The notes under the pieces: model-generated | The model's database searches: none | Told to the model about the DNA's origin: nothing | The model's input: the letters and a program-made list of their open reading frames with translations, nothing else | Part shown: piece by piece, positions 61,867 through 64,000 of the stretch | Layout: every line of letters begins with the position of its first letter | Numbering within the stretch: position 1 is the stretch's first letter | Source of the DNA: UBA6623 sp965238125 | GTDB taxonomy: Bacteria; Acidobacteriota; Terriglobia; Bryobacterales; UBA6623 | Direction: 5' to 3' | DNA length: 64,000 bases | Assembly: GCA_965238125.1 (NCBI GenBank) | Contig: OZ250179.1 | Coordinates: 4,650,001-4,714,000, forward strand | Translations under genes and position numbers: made by a program

Positions 61867-62339
61867 TTAATGGCCGGCCAAGTCTTGCGCTGCCAGCCGC
61901 GGATGGCCTCTTCGTTGCGCTCCCGCGCTTTGCCGACGGGCCGTTGCGGGCTCCAACCGAGCGCCCGCAGGATCTTCCAGACATGGCCCTCGTGATAGCG
62001 CACGCCGAACTCGTCTCCGATCAGACGAGCGACCCGCGGACAGCTCCACAGCGGCGTCGGGAAGCCGTGCGCCTCGGGGCCTTCCAGCAGCAACGCCTCG
62101 AGGCGTTCGAGCTGCGCGGCGTCCAACAGCGGCTTACGGCCGGCGCGGCCGGCCTGGCGCAACCCGGCTTCGCCGTCACGCCGGTATCGTCGCAGCCACT
62201 CGCTGACGCTTTGCCGCGCGACCTTCAATCGCCTCGCTGTCTCGGACTGACTACAGCCTTGCTCGACCAACCGGATCGCTTTGAAACGGCGCTTCTCCAG
62301 GGCCTCGAAATCCCGCCGTACGCCTTTTGTATTTCCCAT
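61812..62339 (-). CDS. IS630 transposase, DNA-binding part (orfA)
   Basis: A 175-residue N-terminal half with helix-turn-helix segments (QGCSQSETARRLKVARQSVSEWLRRYRRDG) and the IS630 linker VRYHEGHVWKILRALGWSPQRP. ATG 62339 (MGNTKGVRRDF) is preferred. It ends after a run of eight A residues (61861-61868 on the plus strand as T), where a -1 slip leads into orfB. Confidence 0.9.
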   Translation of the reverse strand: MGNTKGVRRDFEALEKRRFKAIRLVEQGCSQSETARRLKVARQSVSEWLRRYRRDGEAGLRQAGRAGRKPLLDAAQLERLEALLLEGPEAHGFPTPLWSCPRVARLIGDEFGVRYHEGHVWKILRALGWSPQRPVGKARERNEEAIRGWQRKTWPAIKKKPAKKNVRSSSSTKAD

Positions 62340-62451
62340 ACATACAAAGACGTACGTACCCCAAAAAGGTGTCACTTTGTTTTGCGAGACTCAATAAGCC
62401 GGCCGCCGTGTTACGTCGAATACGAAGGTGATCCGGAAATAGGAGAGCAAC

Positions 62452-63159
62452 ATGAATATCCAAGCAAGACCGCACGACCGAACCAGCACTCGCTGCAAAT
62501 CGCCGGTAAACGGGCGCCTAGCCGCCGTCGCGGGACTGATGGTGTTCGGCTTGACGGCCGCCGCCTCCCAGCCCCACTCTTTATCGGAAGCCGAGGCTGA
62601 GCGGATTCTCGAAACGACCTCGATCGTTTCCGTAGACGCCGCCGCCAACTTCCCGAAAGCCGTTTCCACCTCGCCGGTCTTGATCAATTCCAACGGGCCG
62701 GCCCCGGTCAATCAACGCTGTTTCGATGCCTGGCACGCGACCTTCGAACAGCTCGCCGAAAAAGGTTACCTGTCGGAGTTTCACGAGATCGACGACCGTC
62801 TCGGTGTCGATGTCGGCCATCTTACCGCAACAGGTAAGCGCTATTTCCGCTCCGTCATGCCCGGCAGCATCTATTGGCTCGTGCGGGTCGCCCCGGCCGG
62901 TTCGGCGCGCGATGTGACGGTCACCGACATTCGCCGCGAGAAACGCAAGCGGGCGGTGGTCGAGTTTCGTTATGCCGTCTCCGAACCCTTCCACCTCATG
63001 TGGAGCAACCGCTTGTTCGACGGCGAGTGCCGCGGTGAAATGGGTGAAGGCGTGGTCATGGAGGAGACCGGTCTGGCGGGCCACGCGCACTTTCGATATC
63101 GCCGCGGAGCTTGGGAGGCGAGCGACGTGATCATGGCCGCCCACGAGAACAGCGAGTAG
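62452..63159 (+). CDS. secreted hypothetical protein
   Basis: A 235-residue protein of unknown function. A GGAGAG site lies six bases before the ATG. After a 20-residue basic start comes a signal-like helix (RLAAVAGLMVFGLTAAAS). The mature part has an alpha-helical block (FDAWHATFEQLAEKGYLSEF) and a beta-rich end (VEFRYAVSEPFHLMWSNRL; AGHAHFRYRRGAWEASDVI). Cys pairs are few. The gene starts 55 bases after the IS630; before insertion it lay directly behind the kinase-like secreted gene, so the two probably formed a unit. Confidence 0.65.
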   Translation: MNIQARPHDRTSTRCKSPVNGRLAAVAGLMVFGLTAAASQPHSLSEAEAERILETTSIVSVDAAANFPKAVSTSPVLINSNGPAPVNQRCFDAWHATFEQLAEKGYLSEFHEIDDRLGVDVGHLTATGKRYFRSVMPGSIYWLVRVAPAGSARDVTVTDIRREKRKRAVVEFRYAVSEPFHLMWSNRLFDGECRGEMGEGVVMEETGLAGHAHFRYRRGAWEASDVIMAAHENSE

Positions 63160-63220
63160 GGCCCGGGGGGGGGCGGCGCGGCTTTGGGGGACGCCCGCAT
63201 ATCGGCATCTACAACGCACA

Positions 63221-63547
63221 TCACCGGCTGATCAGCGGCCCACTGCGATAGAGGATCCAGACCCTCAAGCGGGCCTTGATGGCCGAACGCCAAATGCTTG
63301 ACTTCCGAACGACGGTCGCGCAAGCGCTCAGCCAGGGCCGCGAGCGACTTCCGGTGCTCAACCGAAACAGATAAGCCGCGGTTGCCGCGGGGCCGGTCGA
63401 CTCATCGGCAACGATCACGACATTGCCGTCGGCAATCTCGCCGCCCTTGAGCGGAACACTGCTCGATGAGACGAGCCATGCGGCCAGGGCGATCAGGCAG
63501 GCCACGCCCCCGATCGCTATGAGCAAGTACTTCGATAGACGCTTCAT
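63221..63547 (-). pseudogene. metallo-beta-lactamase-fold hydrolase with internal deletion and frameshift
   Basis: The N-terminus is a membrane anchor plus the fold's start (KRLSKYLLIAIGGVACLIALAAW, then PLKGGEIADGNVVIVAD). About 60 residues in, another frame takes over and reads VEHRKSLAALAERLRDR and KHLAFGHQGPLEGLDPLSQWA, typical of the C-terminal end of these hydrolases. The central zinc-binding HxHxDH part is missing. I infer a deletion near 63365, leaving a non-functional gene. Confidence 0.55.
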
Positions 63548-63724
63548 TCGCGGCCGGCGACCGTTTTCGGGTGCTCCAAGTCGCTCCCAGTAGGGCCATT
63601 CAAGGCCCTTTGTCAGGTATAGTAGCGTAGGACAGTGGTATTAAGGAACCATTTACATCGATAGCTTCCTCGACCTACCATTACGCTGGTAGCGGCTCGT
63701 CCGCGAGCCTATGGAGAAGCGCCG

Positions 63725-63889
63725 ATGAGTGGGAGTATCGGGAACGTGCCGGCCATGAAGTTCGACGTTGGGCAGACGATTGGGGGCTATGAATTTCTGG
63801 ACCTGCTCGACAGCTCGCCGACGGGGGTGACCTATAAGGTCCGCAACGTCTTGGTGAAGCGAGTCGAGGTACTCAAAGTCCTCCCCAAA
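63725..63889 (+). pseudogene. Ser/Thr protein kinase, N-terminal fragment cut by IS1380
   Basis: The first 55 residues of a kinase: FDVGQTIGGYEFLDLLDSSP, TGVTYKVRN and a Lys-containing strand VKRVEVLKVLPK, which match beta1-beta3 of the N-lobe. The coding frame runs straight into the IS1380 end at 63890. The rest of the gene is not in the window. Confidence 0.7.
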
Positions 63890-63959
63890 CCAGGATTTCC
63901 ATTTTGGCCCTGGCACGGTCACAGGATACACCCCCGCTGCGCCGAATACCACGTCTTTT
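63890..63959 (-). mobile_element. IS1380-family element, partial (right end only)
   Basis: The terminal 70 bases of the IS (from CCAGGATTTCCATTTTGG inward to ...ACCACGTCTTTT) match the other copies exactly and then stop; 63960-64000 are not IS. Either a truncated copy or an assembly break at a repeat near the window's end. Confidence 0.85.
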
Positions 63960-64000
63960 GGGTGCGCGACATAAATGTGGGAGCTTGTGGGTTTGTCTTT

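Larger units (their letters stand above)
61302..62394 (-). mobile_element. IS630-family insertion sequence
   Basis: 1093 bp bounded by TA dinucleotides (61300-61301 and 62395-62396), the IS630 target duplication. Terminal inverted repeats share TGAGTCTCGCA perfectly (11 bp after the first base) and continue imperfectly. It carries two overlapping frames that together make one transposase, and has inserted at the stop codon of the preceding gene. Confidence 0.93.

Overview
The window looks like a chromosomal segment of a GC-rich, Gram-negative bacterium, most probably an acidobacterium related to Solibacter/Bryobacter. The evidence is lineage-typical families: a protein with the Solibacter-type C-terminal domain (TIGR03437), a winged-helix regulator fused to a TolB-like propeller, cytochrome-c-linked DUF1549/DUF1553, DUF1501, DUF1552 and DUF1587/1592 proteins, a DUF5715 peptidase-like protein, and an LpxD that implies a lipid A outer membrane. 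This assignment is an inference from gene content; there is no rRNA in the window.

Layout. 0-2.4 kb: tRNA-Arg(ACG), a small secreted protein and an aspartylglucosaminidase-like hydrolase. 2.4-4.1 kb: IS1380 copy 1. 4.3-9.7 kb: a degenerate receiver, a secreted unknown, an M2 dipeptidyl peptidase, the TIGR03437 protein, a truncated remnant and a DUF5715 protein. 9.7-11.0 kb: an IS110-type element with a structured leader that could be its bridge RNA. 11.7-22.5 kb: polymer or peptidoglycan-related secreted genes (zincin, DUF1552 + DUF1592 pair, beta-lactamase/NamZ fusion, DUF1549/1553 + DUF1501 pair). 22.6-30.5 kb: Na+/solute symporter, Ser/Thr kinase, S1/P1 nuclease, lpxD coupled to a MobB-like NTPase, a B12-binding-type radical SAM protein, YajQ. 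30.5-36.2 kb: pseudo-receiver, an S1-domain protein with a histone-H1-like tail, and glyA preceded by a ZTP riboswitch.

36.2-46.7 kb is an insertion-sequence battlefield. A receiver protein with a two-helix membrane domain and its histidine kinase (cut by IS copy 2), a winged-helix/TolB regulator (split by IS copy 3) and a copper-monooxygenase-like secreted protein (split by IS copy 4) lie side by side. Two insertions keep exact 5-bp target duplications, and in both cases in-silico removal restores the reading frame. 46.7-56.9 kb: serine hydrolase, acetoacetate-decarboxylase-like protein, amidohydrolase, MsrP without MsrQ, an aroDE fusion coupled to trpE, a ferredoxin and Ku. 56.9-58.75 kb is gene-free and made of degenerate palindromic repeats. 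58.75-64 kb: IS1380 copy 5, a secreted kinase-fold-like protein whose stop codon was hit by an IS630 element, a secreted unknown, a decayed metallo-beta-lactamase-fold gene, and a Ser/Thr kinase start cut by a sixth, partial IS1380 end.

Functionally, the core genes cover one-carbon metabolism (glyA), shikimate/tryptophan synthesis (aroDE-trpE), lipid A (lpxD), translation (S1) and double-strand-break repair (Ku). The accessory part is dominated by secreted hydrolases and cytochrome-linked proteins, signalling proteins, and recent IS activity that has preferentially disrupted signalling and secreted-protein genes.
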